Shown here one piece after another: positions 27,400 through 40,049 of a stretch of 64,000 nt of DNA. The notes under the pieces were generated by a model. It was not told where the DNA came from. It was given only the letters and a program-made list of their open reading frames with translations, and searched no databases. Both the position numbers and the translations under genes were made by a program. Positions within the stretch are counted from its first letter, which is position 1, and every line of letters begins with the position of its first letter. Origin of the DNA: Acanthacorydalis orientalis (taxonomy: Eukaryota; Arthropoda; Insecta; Megaloptera; Corydalidae). The stretch lies in NCBI GenBank assembly GCA_034766995.1, contig CM068315.1, positions 5,833,611 to 5,897,610 of the forward strand. Direction: 5' to 3'.

Positions 27400-28019
27400 C
27401 AAATACCCCTACTTAGAAAGATGCATCCAATGACAGAAGTTCTAATAATATGAAGACTTTGTTTTTATTACTGATTTTGGTCTTTAATGTATTCTCAAAG
27501 GATTTAATTGAATAAGGCACTTATTTTAATATGCAGAAAGTTCATTTCAGGCATGAACGCTTCTTTGAAAGACTGAACTTTTATTATCTAGTCATTTTTA
27601 ATTTTCTAATATAATTTTTCGTGCATAATTATTTTTTCTATATAAAATGATTATTATTTCCTTATAATATTCTTCATTTAGATTCTTCTTATACTAGATT
27701 TATTTCAATAATTCGGTATAAGCTTACAACAAATTTAACTTCTAAAATCCGTTCAAAATGGGAATAGACGTTAAACATTGATGTATTAGTGTGTGATCGA
27801 TTTTTTTACAATTATGGTTTATGGTTGATGTTTTAGTACATTGATGTTTCGATGTAATAGTCAGCTTTGGATAGTTTTAAATAAAATATTTGACAAAGAG
27901 TTATTTCTGACTCAAAATTGTAAGATTTCTCCTTTTTCTGCGCTTTGAAGTTGATTGCATTGCAATAATCAATTGTTGTGCATAAGCAATAATCAAAACT
28001 GATCAATATTAATTTATTG
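27041..28019. other. AT-rich spacer, no gene seen
   Basis: A TA array lies at 27350-27397. Nothing else is recognisable. Confidence 0.6.
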
Positions 28020-28560
28020 AACATTTCTGACTAAACATTTTTTGCTGCTGTTTTGGGATGAAAAAGAATTTATTTGTGAAAGTGAATTTAGTAACAGTGC
28101 CAGAAGAGTATTGTAGAGAAATAAGAATCTAAAATTAAAAGATGTGGTATTTTTCACAAAAAACTGAAACGTAGAATTTCAACTACATAATAGTTGGTAA
28201 TTTTTAAAATTATAAAGTTAATTACTTTTTGAAAATATCATGTTATTTTTTATTTTAAGAACGCTACTTGCAGTTTGAATATCAATTTCCGCCAGAGTTA
28301 ATTTTTTTTTTTATAATTTCACAAACTAATTTTTCGTTCGCCCATAAATCATAAAAAAATTGGTCAAAAATGTTCAATAATTGATTTTTGATTGTTGTTT
28401 AAGTGTATTTTGATTGTGATGCCATCATCTTCAGAGCGCGAAGATAAAGAAAAATCTGAAAATGAATTAAGCTACAGTATTAAAAAAAATTGTGATTTGG
28501 TTTAGAAACGTTATGCCTATTTGCTTTAATATTTAATAGAGTATAAAATAGTGCGAACGA
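28020..28560 (-). repeat. Dispersed repeat 'GATGACGGC', copy 2
   Basis: The core at 28375-28450, on the minus strand, reads CTCTGAAGATGATGGCATCA, CAATCAAAATACACTTAAAC and AACAATCAAAAATCAATTAT. The flank at 28068-28095 (TTTGTGAAAGTGAATTTAG, then CAGTGCC) recurs next to the 42.2 and 51.9 kb copies, so the repeat is longer than its core. It has no coding capacity. Confidence 0.6.
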
Positions 28561-28609
28561 ACTTCAACTGATGATCCAATCTTCTTCTAACTAATTTAAC
28601 ACAACTTAT

Positions 28610-28642
<33 letters not shown>

Positions 28643-31600
28643 CATATATATATTTCTTAATTGTATTTATCTGTTATTTTCCTTTATAAATGTGTCAGAA
28701 TTTTATCAGTAGTATGTTAATCCTATTATATTAAAAAAATATTTTTTAATCACTGAACGAGCATAAAAAATGTACGCTCACTGAAACAGTAAGTGGCTAA
28801 GCTACACATCTACCATTATTGAGCCGAAATTTTTACTGAAAATCCTAAACACTCAAATTTGACTAAATTTAGTAATTGTGTCTGAATCACATCCATTTCT
28901 TTTAATTATAATTCGAACTGTTATTCTCAGGGTATTGTGTGTGATACAGTTTTGTGTTCAATATTATTTCAGGCTATTCAATTTTGAGTATTTCTGACAA
29001 ATATTAATTCATAAAAATCTCAATTGCTAGCTGCTTGTTCATTCAATCGAAGTGACAATATATTGATTCAAAATATACGAGAAAAAGATACAGATTACAT
29101 TTTAGAAAGAAGTTATATTTAATTCATTGTAATAATAGTCAATATTTTATATAAAAAAGTAGATTATCAAACATGCATTACAGATAATTTCTTTAAATTT
29201 CTTATTAATGAAAATACACTTGATCTTTTTTCATTAAAAGAAATGTTCATGGTTTCATTTCATTTTCCTTGAAAGTAAAAGTACATACTACAATAGAAAA
29301 GGTCAATAGGAATATAAAAAATAAATACAGAATAATATTTGGAAAACATTATATTCACAATTATTTCTTGATTACATATACTTGCATATATAATTTAAAA
29401 TTATATATTTATACCTATAATAGTTTATTTTTTTGTTTTTTTGAATACAATACTTAACATTTTAATTTAGTAAATACAGATAATAAATAAAATATTGCAT
29501 ATGCACAAGAGTATCAAATACCGTCATGACCCTGCAAAGATTGTACTCTGTACACTAATATGTATATATTTATATAAATTTTCTTTAAAAGTATATTTTA
29601 TTTAGCCTCCGATTTATTTTTAAAAATTCCCTGATTTCGGTATTATACTATAAATACTTTGTATTAAGTTTTATTCAGTTGGAATTATTTAATAAAATAT
29701 TTTCTATATTTTAACAAAAATATAACACTTTAATAAATAACTAATATTTTCAAATAATATATTTATATATAGTTTTTTTTTCTTTATTTTCCAAGCCATT
29801 TTAAACTAAGATTGGTCAAAATACATTATCTAAATAAACATAAGTCTAGATGTTGAATAGGTTTTTCAATAACAGCCGAATGAAAATAGAAAATAATAAG
29901 TTTTCCTTTTATATATTAAAGTTTGATAACTTGTATTGTTTACAAGTAATTGTTAAGGTAATTAGTTATAATTGAATTAAATATATTATTATTTATCAGA
30001 GAGATATTTTAAGTAATGAATAAAACGTGAGGTATTTTGATAAGATTGGCCCCTGCAAAAATAATAAAAATTAAGTATATAACATTTAATTGAATTCAGT
30101 GTATTTTTTTAAGAAGTATACATAATTTGTAAAGAAAATAGGAAAATATTCTTTCAATTTATTTACATAAATTTTGAAAATTGTAAACATTTATCTTCCA
30201 CACAAAGTAAGGAATACACTTTTCTGTACAAATTAATTACATGTAAAGTATGGATTACTGTATATTTTATGAGTGTTACAAATAAAGAAAATTTGTTTTA
30301 AAATGATCTACATTTCAAATTTCTCTACATAAAACTTTTGCTTTAAACTTTTAAAAGTAATTTTTAATATTATTATTATTAAACCAATTATAAATATAAA
30401 ATAACTTTTTTTTATTTTTAAATAATATAATTTAATTTCATTCTTTAATTTTTATACAGTTCTTAACTTACTTTGTTATTGAAATAAGTTTCTGAATAAT
30501 TATATTACGAGATCAACTTTTTGCTTATAAAATTTTAGTAAATTTATTTGATTTTGTATCATATATATATATATATATTATATTTAAATAATGCAATAAA
30601 TTAACAACATTTTAGAGATAAATCAAAATTATATATAAATACTCTGTTAATTAATTGTAAACATCACTGTATACAAATCTGTATTTGCTTCTAGAGTAAG
30701 TATACATGTAGTATAACATGTTTTTTATACATGTTTGATTGTGAACACTGAACAGTTTTATAAATCATTACATTAATAGAATATAAGAATACCCTGAATT
30801 TTATTAAATATTATATAAATAATTTCAGTACTTTTTATTTACTGTCTTTCAGTACTTGTTATGTAAATATTATGTCATATTAAATGCACTGTAATTTTTA
30901 ATATATTTAAAAACATTCACACATATTTATATTTACACATGCATATTTAACACACCCATACACTTATTTTTAATAAATAATAATTTAAAGTTCAACATCT
31001 AGATATTTTTTGATCGATGCTTACATTTAAATATAAATTTAATCTCCAGTCTCCCGTTCTGGAATATTCATTTTTTCTACGGTAACGATATGCAGTGAAC
31101 TTGATTGCAAAAGTACGTATTTCTTTTATCACAAATCTATACTAATAATATAAAGCTTTAATGTTTTTACCAATTTCATTTGTACCATGTTTACATGATT
31201 AGAGGCAATATATGATTACTGATCACTTTTTATTAGTAATGAATATAATACTTAAGTAAAATAAAAAAGTATTAGATAAGTTTATAGAAACAGATGAAGT
31301 TAATAGTAAAATACATGAAAATAAGTTGACTTTAAGAAACGAAGATTATTAATCATAATGATTTCTTAATTAAACTTTACAAATTGTTTATAATTATTTT
31401 GTAATTTGTGCTAATAAGTGTACATGTCTTTTCATAGTTATGAATTGTAAAATGATGAAACAATTAAAAACAAATAATTACAAATTAATATTGACTTTAA
31501 TATCAAGTATATAGTTTTCATTATCTTTAAATATTTCATTACTATTTGCACGTTTTAGCGAAACTAAATTTTAAATAAATTTCTATTAATTAATATTCTG

Positions 31601-32075
31601 TCGATTGAAACTTAAAATGATTATTCTCTTCTAGTGATTAATATAAAATATATAATTATATTAGAAATATAATAATGAATAAATGTGTACTGTGCAATAC
31701 TGATTAATAAATAAGGGCATTACATGATCTAAACAACTCATTTAATTTTTTTATGAAAATACAAGTATTAGTTAAATATATTTACAAAAATTACAAATGT
31801 TTATGAAAATTGGTTTTAAAAATTTTAATGTATAAATTATTTATGTAATGCATGCAAGAGTTAAATTTTTAATATATACAGTTTTAAATTGATCTTCATC
31901 CAAAGGTTTCTTTTTAAGCACCTTTTTGGATGTGAAGGCACCTTTGAAGTATGATTTTTGTGTAATTATGTAAACATGGTTTGTAAACAGATGATTCATT
32001 AACTGTTATTACTGTTCATATATTTATTCTTATTTAAGATGTCATCACATTCAATGTAAAAACAAGACTTATTAA

Positions 32076-32135
<60 letters not shown>

Positions 32136-32374
32136 TGGAATGAATGAAGATTATGTTGATCTAATGATCTATTAAACATCACATTATAAAAATATTACAC
32201 AAGTGAATATTTTATACTGAATTAATGATTTTCTTAAAAAAGAAAAATAATCACAGTGAACAATTAATAGAAGCTTCTGTGCATAATTCTAAGTATACAT
32301 GTTTTTTTTTTTGTTTTTTAAACTTTCTTTGTACAATTGTTCCTAACATAATTGACCCTAATAACCATTCATAA
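28561..32374. other. AT-rich sequence poor in microsatellites, downstream of the minus-strand gene
   Basis: Apart from short arrays at 28616-28653 and 30560-30578, and one long array at 32080-32130, this interval lacks the long TA arrays and transposon remnants seen elsewhere. The first minus-strand AATAAA after the stop is at 32136-32131, about 240 bases downstream, so the 3' UTR may be short. Other AATAAA motifs lie further on. No open frame of note. Confidence 0.5.
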
Positions 32375-35300
32375 TCATTTAGAGAGAATATACTCTGGCT
32401 TCCATAACTGATTAGAGAAAAAATTGTTTACAATTGCGATATCCCTGTCATGATCAGCACTTTTCGTAACAGGAACAATAGTGACTCCCTCAGGAACAAT
32501 AATTCCTGGTGGTACGAGCGGATTATCCTTCGGATCGAGCACTTCGTGACTTTCGCAAGTATCTGAATCAGGATACTCGTCGTAATGTTTGTCGTTTAAC
32601 GGAAATTGTATAACGTTGATTTTTGGTTGCTTGTTTTTTTCGGAATTTGTATGTTGATAAGTCGTGAGTCCTAAATTCGAAAACAGTTTTTCACGTACTC
32701 TTCTAGCTCTTTTCTCAGTAATTACAAATGCATTCACGAATGCTTTTTGACAAACTTCTATTTTAACATTATCTTCGTTAATAATTGGTAATGAATACTT
32801 GCAAGTAACACGTTTGTGTGTACGGAATATGTCATCGGCTCCTATTCTCGACCTCACTTCTAAGTGAAGGCGTAGAAATGCATTCTGTCTTTCGAAATCC
32901 GCAAGGCCATAAAAGAATTCGAAAAGGTTTTCGCGCATTTGACGTGATACTCGTTCGTCGCATCTTTGCGGGCAAGAACATAGCACATCTGCAACAACTT
33001 ATTCCAGATGTTACACAATTCATGAAATGTAATTGAAATTATATTTTACTTAGATTTAATTCAGTTGTATAAATAAGAGTAAATTCATAATATTTTTGGT
33101 TTTTATAAAAGCTTAAATTGTTATATCATTAAATTTATTTTTGAATAGCCTGGCTGATATTTGAAAAGAAAATTACAGATTTCAGTATAACTTTATTTTT
33201 ATTTATAGGCTGTAATATTCTTAATAATACTTTTGACAAAAAAATAAACGTAAAAGAGCATACACAAACAATTTGATTTTATAAAAATTATTTATATATA
33301 TATATATATAATTTAATTTTTCAGATGTATGTTTGAATTACAGAAACAACTAATTTAATTTGTACATGCAATGAACTACTAAAAATAGTATATATTAACT
33401 TATTACTTAAACGCGATTCATTGAATCATATTATGCATCTTATTTGTTTAAGAAATAAGTGTTTAAAAATAGAAGGTATATAAAATAACGAAAAAATGAT
33501 AAAAATATAAATAAATCTAGATATATTAATTACTGTATACTTTTTTACGTTTTAAAGCATGATTGGTATATCTATTAAGTTTTATGTTTTGAAGAAAATA
33601 TATAGTTATTTTTACGTTTTATGAAACTACTTTCGGGTTGAAAAATTTGAAAATAAATTAATATAAATTCAATAATAAAAATTATGTGCCTTAACGCCAT
33701 ACATTGCTTAGCTTTCATGATTTGATGTCGCCCATTTGGATTCTTATATGGATTGAGTGACAACCTTGAAAAACTAGATCGCGTGATTCACGGCGAGAGG
33801 AAAAAACATAATATATTGGAAGCAATGATGAATGTATTTTTTTAAAAAAATGCATGTTCACAATTTTATTTATGCGTAATTAATTACTACTTGTTTTCAT
33901 TATTCATTGTATGGAATAAACAATTGACAGTTAAAATATAATAAACAAACTTTTAAAACAGTACAAATTATAAAACTGGAAAGATTTTAAACTGTATTTC
34001 AAACAGAATATTTTGTGGTAATCATATTGTGGTTAAATTGTTTGCCACACAATGTGTTTTTTTTTTACTGAAAAACTGTCTTATCTAATTACGGATTAAA
34101 AACAAATTACAAGAAGCTGAATATATAAACAAATAAAGCAAATATAAAAACCAGTAATAATATGAAAAGAATCTACATTTTTAAAAAATCATATCTGATT
34201 AATTCAAACAATTAGTAGATTTGAGGTATTTCTTAAACAATTAACTGGGATATTGTTGAATAAATCACATACTTGAATTTATTTAAAATGTTTACTTGTT
34301 ACACAAAGATTATTATAACAATTAAAATCATTTTTTAAGAGCTAATTTTTTTACGTCTTAATATTGTTGGACTTATTACATAATAAGATTATATTAACAA
34401 TTTACGATCTCATTTTAATAAAAAAAATATTTATTGCCTCTAGGATGTAACATTAAACTTAAGACGACAGTGAATTTTGATTTTAAACAAGAATAAAGTA
34501 TTTACAAAATATCATACATCTATACATGTGAGCTATAAAAGAAAACAAACATTATTTTATAAAAACATAATATACAATAGTGTTTGCTAATTTTTTTTAA
34601 AACTTGGACACAACCCTCACCATTTTTATATATTCTATTATTTACGTTTATAAATTTGGTGTAAGGAACAAAATATACGGAATACTCTACATAAAACACT
34701 ACTATTTCCAAACATACATATTTTTCATTTATCAACTTTCATATTTTTAAGATACTATGTGAAAACGTACGAAACAATTGATATATTAGAGTAATATTTA
34801 CTGAATAATTTGTCTATCAGAAATGCTTCGTTATAAAATAAATAGATAATTTATATACATTTAAAAATGGACAAAATATTTGTTATCATTTTTAACTTTT
34901 AACTTTTTTACCTTAAAACTGTTATATTTGAAACATAATCAGTGTCAGTAAAATTATTTCTAAATATTTTTAGCTTACACAAACGTAATAGTTTTTTTTA
35001 AATAAACTTTAACTAATTATTAAAAACGGACATATCTAATACAAATATCTATAAATAATACTCGAAATAGAAATAATATTACAGTTACAAACAATTATAA
35101 AAAAAAACATTGTTTTAATTTTTACGACAGTCAATGGACAGTAATAAGTTAATATTTCTTTTACAATTCAGTTGAATGAAATCCATTAACTGCATGAAAA
35201 TACTTTGGCTTTAATATTAAGAAACTGTATAGGAAAAATAATGCATGTATTGATATTTGTTTGATGTGTTTTATAGTTTATGTAAATTCTTATCTATACG

Positions 35301-35966
35301 TTTTTTTTTTGGACAGTAAAGTTATTATATTTATTCTAGATAAAAATGATTCATAATTTTAAACATGGCAAAACAAAAATCAAAATCGATGGTAAAATCA
35401 AAGGTCACTGTACTTTTTTAGGTCACGACAATGTAATTCGTATAAAAAACATGAGTCAAAACCACAACATTTTTCCATTCCACTGATACGACTTATTATA
35501 AATCCCTACCTAACTGACAATGAAAAATCTATACAAAAAAAATAATGGCCGTGTATTTTGATATTTACATAATTAGTAAGACATGAAAAAAACAATTTTA
35601 TGTATATTTCATGAACATAACCTAAAATGTATATTAAATGTATCCTTTTTAGGTTTATTCTTATTGATTTTTTACCAAGCAATATTTTGACATATAAAAA
35701 ATAATACGTCATTCAATACGCAAATATCGTACACAAAAAAAACACTGTACGAAAGAACTGTCAATTAGTATAGGTTTTCATATTTTTTCAAAATTCAAAA
35801 ATTATGTGTTAAATAACGCACCTGCTACTTTTTTCGCTGGCACTATTTTCCCCGTTCTTGAAATATATTCTTGTCCTGTACTACGTAGTTGTTTTTGAAG
35901 TCTACGTTCTGCACGAGGAAAAGGTCTTGCCACTGTTTTTAATGATGTGTCTGTTGTTGACGCCAT
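32375..35966 (-). CDS. Two-exon gene for a 252-residue cysteine-cluster protein of a transposon-associated family
   Basis: Coding sequence is join(32375..32988, 35822..35966) on the minus strand. Exon 1 starts at ATGG with A at -3 and gives MASTTDTSLKTVARPFPRAE, then RRLQKQLRSTGQEYISRTGK and IVPAKKVA. It ends GCAG|GTGCGT. The intron of 2,833 bp ends TTGTTGCAG, and the split codon G+AT makes Asp49, so the phases agree. Exon 2 carries a C-x-C-x3-C cluster (residues 52, 54, 58), a helical block ENLFEFFYGLADFERQNAFL (69-88), then TCKYSLP with C111, EVCQKAFVNAF with C128, and a basic ITEKRARRVREKL. The tail is acidic and proline-rich (PLVPPGIIVPEG) and ends WKPEYILSK. From memory, the pattern 'GQEY...GK.VPAK', Cys cluster, 'R..F....L', 'VC...F' is the N-terminal part of a family expanded in hemipterans and other arthropods. 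Full-length members go on to a longer C-terminal, probably nuclease-like region that is absent here. No signal peptide or membrane segment is seen. DNA or zinc binding is inferred. Both exons are intact. Confidence 0.85.
32989..35821 (-). other. Intron of the two-exon gene
   Basis: GT-AG intron. It is AT-rich with only one short TA array (33296-33310) and no recognisable transposon or nested gene. Short open frames inside (for example 34735-34520 and 35712-35506 on the minus strand) show no domain. Confidence 0.75.
35822..35966 (-). CDS. Coding exon 1 of the two-exon minus-strand gene
   Basis: 145 bases encode residues 1-48 plus the first base of codon 49. Codon use is far less A/T-driven than the flanks (GCG, CGT, GTG, ACG occur), which marks it out as real coding sequence even though it is too short to stand out as an open frame. 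It is rich in Arg, Lys and Gln and has no hydrophobic stretch. The donor on the minus strand is G|GTGCGT at 35821-35816. Confidence 0.85.
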
Positions 35967-35967
35967 T

Positions 35968-36035
35968 TTACCTCATTTTTATTATTATGACGGTATTTAA
36001 TGTCGATAATATAGGTTACCGTTTCACTTTGTCAT
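35968..36035 (-). promoter_or_regulatory. Two minimal uORFs in the 5' leader
   Basis: On the minus strand, ATG-AGG-TAA at 35976-35968 ends one base before the main ATG (TAA-A-ATG). A second, ATG-ACA-AAG-TGA, is at 36035-36024. If the transcript start is further upstream, both would sit in the leader and could reduce translation or make it depend on reinitiation. The sequence above them (36040-36085) is GC-richer (GCGTACGCACTGATA) and may be the promoter. Confidence 0.4.
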
Positions 36036-36085
36036 TTTAAGACGCACGTTGTTTAGTATATCAGTGCGTACGCTAGATGGCTAAC

Positions 36086-36444
36086 TGTGCACATGCATCC
36101 ATTCATACATACATATATATATATATATATATGTTTATATAAATTTATATCTTTACGATTATGTATTTATTTACTATAGAAACCAATAAAGACAGAAACA
36201 TTCATTAGGTGTTTTATGACATTTATGAAAACGAATTTATTAAAATGTGAATACTAATTTTTAAATTATGTGAAGTTATTTATCCACATAGGATATTTTC
36301 GTAAACATTAATATAGTGACTGTGTGTTTTTACATTATGAATTGAATTACAAGCATTTCTTCTTTAAAGCAAGTCTACAAGCATTTCTTTTTTATGTTTT
36401 TAAGGTATACACACAAATGAACTTACATAATAATGTGTATATGC

Positions 36445-36472
<28 letters not shown>
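36086..36472. other. AT-rich spacer with short microsatellites
   Basis: TA/CA arrays lie at 36110-36131 and 36445-36472. No gene is seen. Confidence 0.6.
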
Positions 36473-36475
<3 letters not shown>

Positions 36476-36765
36476 TATGTGATACTTTTAAATTATGTAA
36501 TCTACATATCTTGGTATTCTTTTATATCATTTTTATAATATTTTTCTGTAATGTAATGTTTTAACAAAACCAACAAGTTTTCATGTTCTTGAACAAATTT
36601 TATATATATATATATATATACATACATACATATATGTGATACTTTTAAATTATGTAATCTACATATCTTGGTATTCTTTTATATCATTTTTATAATATTT
36701 TTCTGTAATGTAATGTTTTAACAAAACCAACAAGACAAGTTTTCATGTTCTTGAACAAATTTTCA
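36473..36765. repeat. Recent tandem duplication, unit about 157 bp
   Basis: The text from GATACTTTTAAATTATGTAA to TTCTTGAACAAATTTT occurs at 36481-36601 and again at 36638-36763, almost without substitutions. The second copy has a 5-base insertion that doubles ACAAG. TA/CA arrays flank both copies. The near-identity indicates a young event. Confidence 0.9.
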
Positions 36766-37215
36766 ACGTGATAAATAACTTTTCTCTTTTATTAGGGTAT
36801 TTGAAATAAACTTTCTTTATATCTGACTGTGTTTCTGTAAGAGTGCTTGTTCGAGGGCTGGTTTCTCATAAACTTGTATTACTCTTAAGGTAACTTTTTA
36901 TTTTTTAGAATAATTAAAGTACAATGTTACATATTATCTATTGTTAATTAGAAAATACTATTAGGAAAAAAAATACAGTTCTTCTATTATAAGATCTAAG
37001 TACATGTTAATATTAACTTTGTTTATCTTGGATACATTTTATTTGGTTCCAAAATGATCCTAAAAGGCTTTTCTTGAATATTTCTGTTTTTATATTTTTA
37101 TTTACCTTAATATAATTTTCAAATTGTTGTTTATTAAAAGAGTAGGTCAATTTGTGACCTCGAATGTAATCTGTCTTGTTTGACTTAAATTTGTTTATAG
37201 TTAGTAAATATAGTG

Positions 37216-37270
<55 letters not shown>

Positions 37271-37910
37271 ATATTTTAAAATATTTATTTACTTTAAAAC
37301 TTTACCCCTTTAAATCAGCGATAAAAATGAATAAACTGTATTAATTAGAAAAAAATAAATTAATTTAAAAATTGACATAAAATAAATTAGATCATACAAA
37401 ATTTGAAATAAATTGTAGCTGCTAAAAATCAAGGTATTGAATTCATATAATAAATAATTGTGTATTTATTTTATGCATGATAATTAACTCGTAGTACTTT
37501 TTTTTAATTGTACAATTTATAAATGTTTATTTCTTTAAGATTATTTTGGGTAAATCATGTATTGTACTACTAGTGCTTTGAGTTTGTGATTCTGCACGAA
37601 ACTTTTCTGGCAACTTTTTCGTGTATTGACTTTGTTGTGTTAGTTTATACGGTAGCCATTGGAAGTCTTTTCTTCATCCATGCTGTACAAGTTGATTGTT
37701 CGATTCTTTCAGAATATCTTCGCGGGGTGAACGTTTTTCTTTTCATCTAGCGTATTCTGGCAATAACGTAGCTATTATTAAATGTTATGTGTACGATTGT
37801 ATAACAGTAGCACGTAGGTTGTCCATTCGTCGTTCAAATATGTGATATAGATGAATATATTTTCTCGAATTTAATCGTTCCACCGTTCGTCTAATTATAA
37901 CATTTACCAT
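36766..37910. other. Spacer; 37560-37910 unusually balanced
   Basis: A TA/TG array lies at 37220-37275. From 37560 the composition becomes much less AT-biased up to 38140, with CpGs and no microsatellite. It contains no long open frame before 37875. It could be a leader or regulatory sequence for the open frame at 37911, or simply the body of an unrecognised old transposon. Confidence 0.35.
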
Positions 37911-38141
37911 ATGCGATTTCTTGTCAGGTGGGTTTACTGTTTCTTGTTCATTACGAAAGGAGAGATGTTATACGAGCTTTATCGACAGGGCATTGATTCC
38001 TCAACGTCTCCAATAATTGAATTTTTTCTGTCATCAAGTATTTCTCTTTTATTAGATCGAATAGTGATTACAGTAGTCGACTTATGGTTTGTAATTTATA
38101 TGCAAAAGTTGAGCAATCATCGAAACGATAAACTCAAGTAG
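37911..38141 (+). CDS. Unidentified 76-codon open frame with possible membrane segments
   Basis: It begins MRFLVRWVYCFLFITKGEML, continues with YELYRQGIDSSTSPIIEFFL, and ends with a hydrophobic stretch (LLLDRIVITVVDLWFVIYM) and a basic tail, NHRNDKLK. Codon use is more varied than in the surrounding AT-rich DNA. The frame is open back to 37875 with no obvious acceptor. An acceptor-like TTCTTGTCAG inside the frame (37916-37925) would instead put another frame in use. I recognise no family. It could be a small orphan protein, one exon of a larger gene or chance. Confidence 0.25.
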   Translation: MRFLVRWVYCFLFITKGEMLYELYRQGIDSSTSPIIEFFLSSSISLLLDRIVITVVDLWFVIYMQKLSNHRNDKLK

Positions 38142-39496
38142 TTTTTTTTTTAAAAAAAAAAACAATGGCACACAATATTAATTCCCTCAATTAAAACTCC
38201 CAATATTAATTGACTAGCTTTAGCCACATACTAAATTTGCCTAAATACTGTGGTATATACACATAAACGAAGGAAAGGTACAACGAAAATCTTATAATTT
38301 ATTGAGGCATTTGTTATTTTGATGTCAATATGTGTATATTTGAATGTCAAGGTTCGTTTTGATTTGAGGCTTAGACAATGTAGATGGCTGGTACGAATTT
38401 AAAATGTTTATTAACACATAGCGATACCATGGGATTGTGGCTGGCATGGCTGAGATGGTTTGAAATTCAGTGTTTCAAACCGTACTAATCGTAATTACTG
38501 TCTAGTATGCATAGAAAGCAATACAATTTTTACTTTTTTAAATGAGGTTTTTTTCTGCCAATTATTTCTTATATTCAAGTTTTTAAATTATGTTATACGA
38601 TCGTTTACATGATAATTAATAATATTAAATGTTACAAGTTTTGTTGTTATAATATAATACCTTAAAATAAGCATCTAATATATTCTAACGAATATAGGCG
38701 ATGGTGCTGATTTTTTAAACACTTATAAGAGCCGATATTAGCTGATCCTCCAGTTAAGATGTTATCTCATATTAAAATTGTGCAAGTCATGATGCTAGAG
38801 TTCTGCAAAACTCAAGTCAAAACCCATCTCTGTGATACTGTAAGAATATTAAGCTTCTATGTAAAGATTTAATTAAACATCGAAATGTGTTCAAAACTTA
38901 TTCTAACGTGTCATTTGGTGTACCAAAACATTGAAAAACAAGGAAAGTAATTTCAAGAATTTAGCCTTAACACACAAAAGAATTAAGAAACTTAAACTCT
39001 TCTTCGTATGGATTTTACTATACATATTGCTGTTTTACTAAATATTGTTTGTGACATTAAAGAAATCTTAAAGTTGTCTTTCAAATTTCGTTTTCTTTTA
39101 TATTATCAACTTCAAGTTTGCGCATTATTGTACTGTGGGATTCAGTTTCGATCTTATAATTTGTAACAATAATTTTGTATTGAAAATACATTTTTACTAT
39201 TCGATTACAGATCTGGAATAGTTGTATTTTCTACTCTTTTTCATTATATTTCACTGCGTAAAAATTGATTTATGAATTTATTATTTTCAAAGCAATCTTA
39301 ATTTATGACAATAGTATTTAGTGTACCTTCTTAATATGCTGAAAATTATATGTTAATAACTGTACAATATCTAATAAAGTGAAAACAATTAAATTGAAGC
39401 GAATTTTGAGTTATGAAATACCTACACAGATTTCCGCCACGCTATATTTTATTAATCAATTCATAAACTTGTTGTTCCAGTTATGCGTGTGCACAT

Positions 39497-39558
<62 letters not shown>

Positions 39559-39651
39559 TATGTTCGTATATTTATGTGCAAGCAATATATTTCAATGTGG
39601 GTATTAAATTGAGAAACTGTATGCGCATGTTTCCATTTACGGAAAGACGTC
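38142..39651. other. AT-rich spacer, no gene seen
   Basis: The stretch 38420-38480 contains repeated TGGCTGGCATGGCTGAGATGG-like words (shown here as a pattern) without a long frame. A TA array lies at 39501-39560. Confidence 0.5.
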
Positions 39652-39894
39652 TTGTTTAAAAGTACACAATCATGTTGCAAGGTATTAAATTTACGAAAAA
39701 ATAACAGTGATTACAGAGAATTTATTTCAAATACTATTGTGTGTTTTGTGAGTGTACATTTAGGTTTCTTTAGAACTTCGTCAGAGTCGAAATTCATTAA
39801 TTATGATGTACTGAAAGATGATATATATTTTGAGGATTTAGGTTCGAACGTAGACAAATTAATGAATGGTTTAATATGTCTGTCGTTTGGTTAA
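39652..39894 (+). other. 80-codon open frame, possible exon, unidentified
   Basis: Within the frame, an acceptor-like TACATTTAG at 39755-39763 precedes RTSSESKFINYDVLKDDIYF and EDLGSNVDKLMNGLICLSFG. The segment is richer in Asp/Glu than AT-rich noise usually is. A weak donor-like GTTAAG follows at 39890. The frame start is a TTG, so translation from there is unlikely. I recognise no family. It may be chance. Confidence 0.15.
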
Positions 39895-39944
39895 GACAGC
39901 TTAATTAAACAGATAATCTTCAGAAATGTATCAATGCTGTGAGT

Positions 39945-39949
<5 letters not shown>

Positions 39950-40021
<72 letters not shown>
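39950..40021. repeat. (TA)n array
   Basis: A nearly pure TA array of about 70 bases lies just left of the TTAA-flanked element. Confidence 0.9.
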
Positions 40022-40024
<3 letters not shown>

Positions 40025-40049
40025 TATACATCACAGGTTTTTGTCATAT

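Noticed and set aside
32818..33036. Plus-strand open frame over exon 2 of the minus-strand gene
   Set aside because: It is a shadow: the minus strand has the conserved cysteine cluster, correct splice phase and longer frame.
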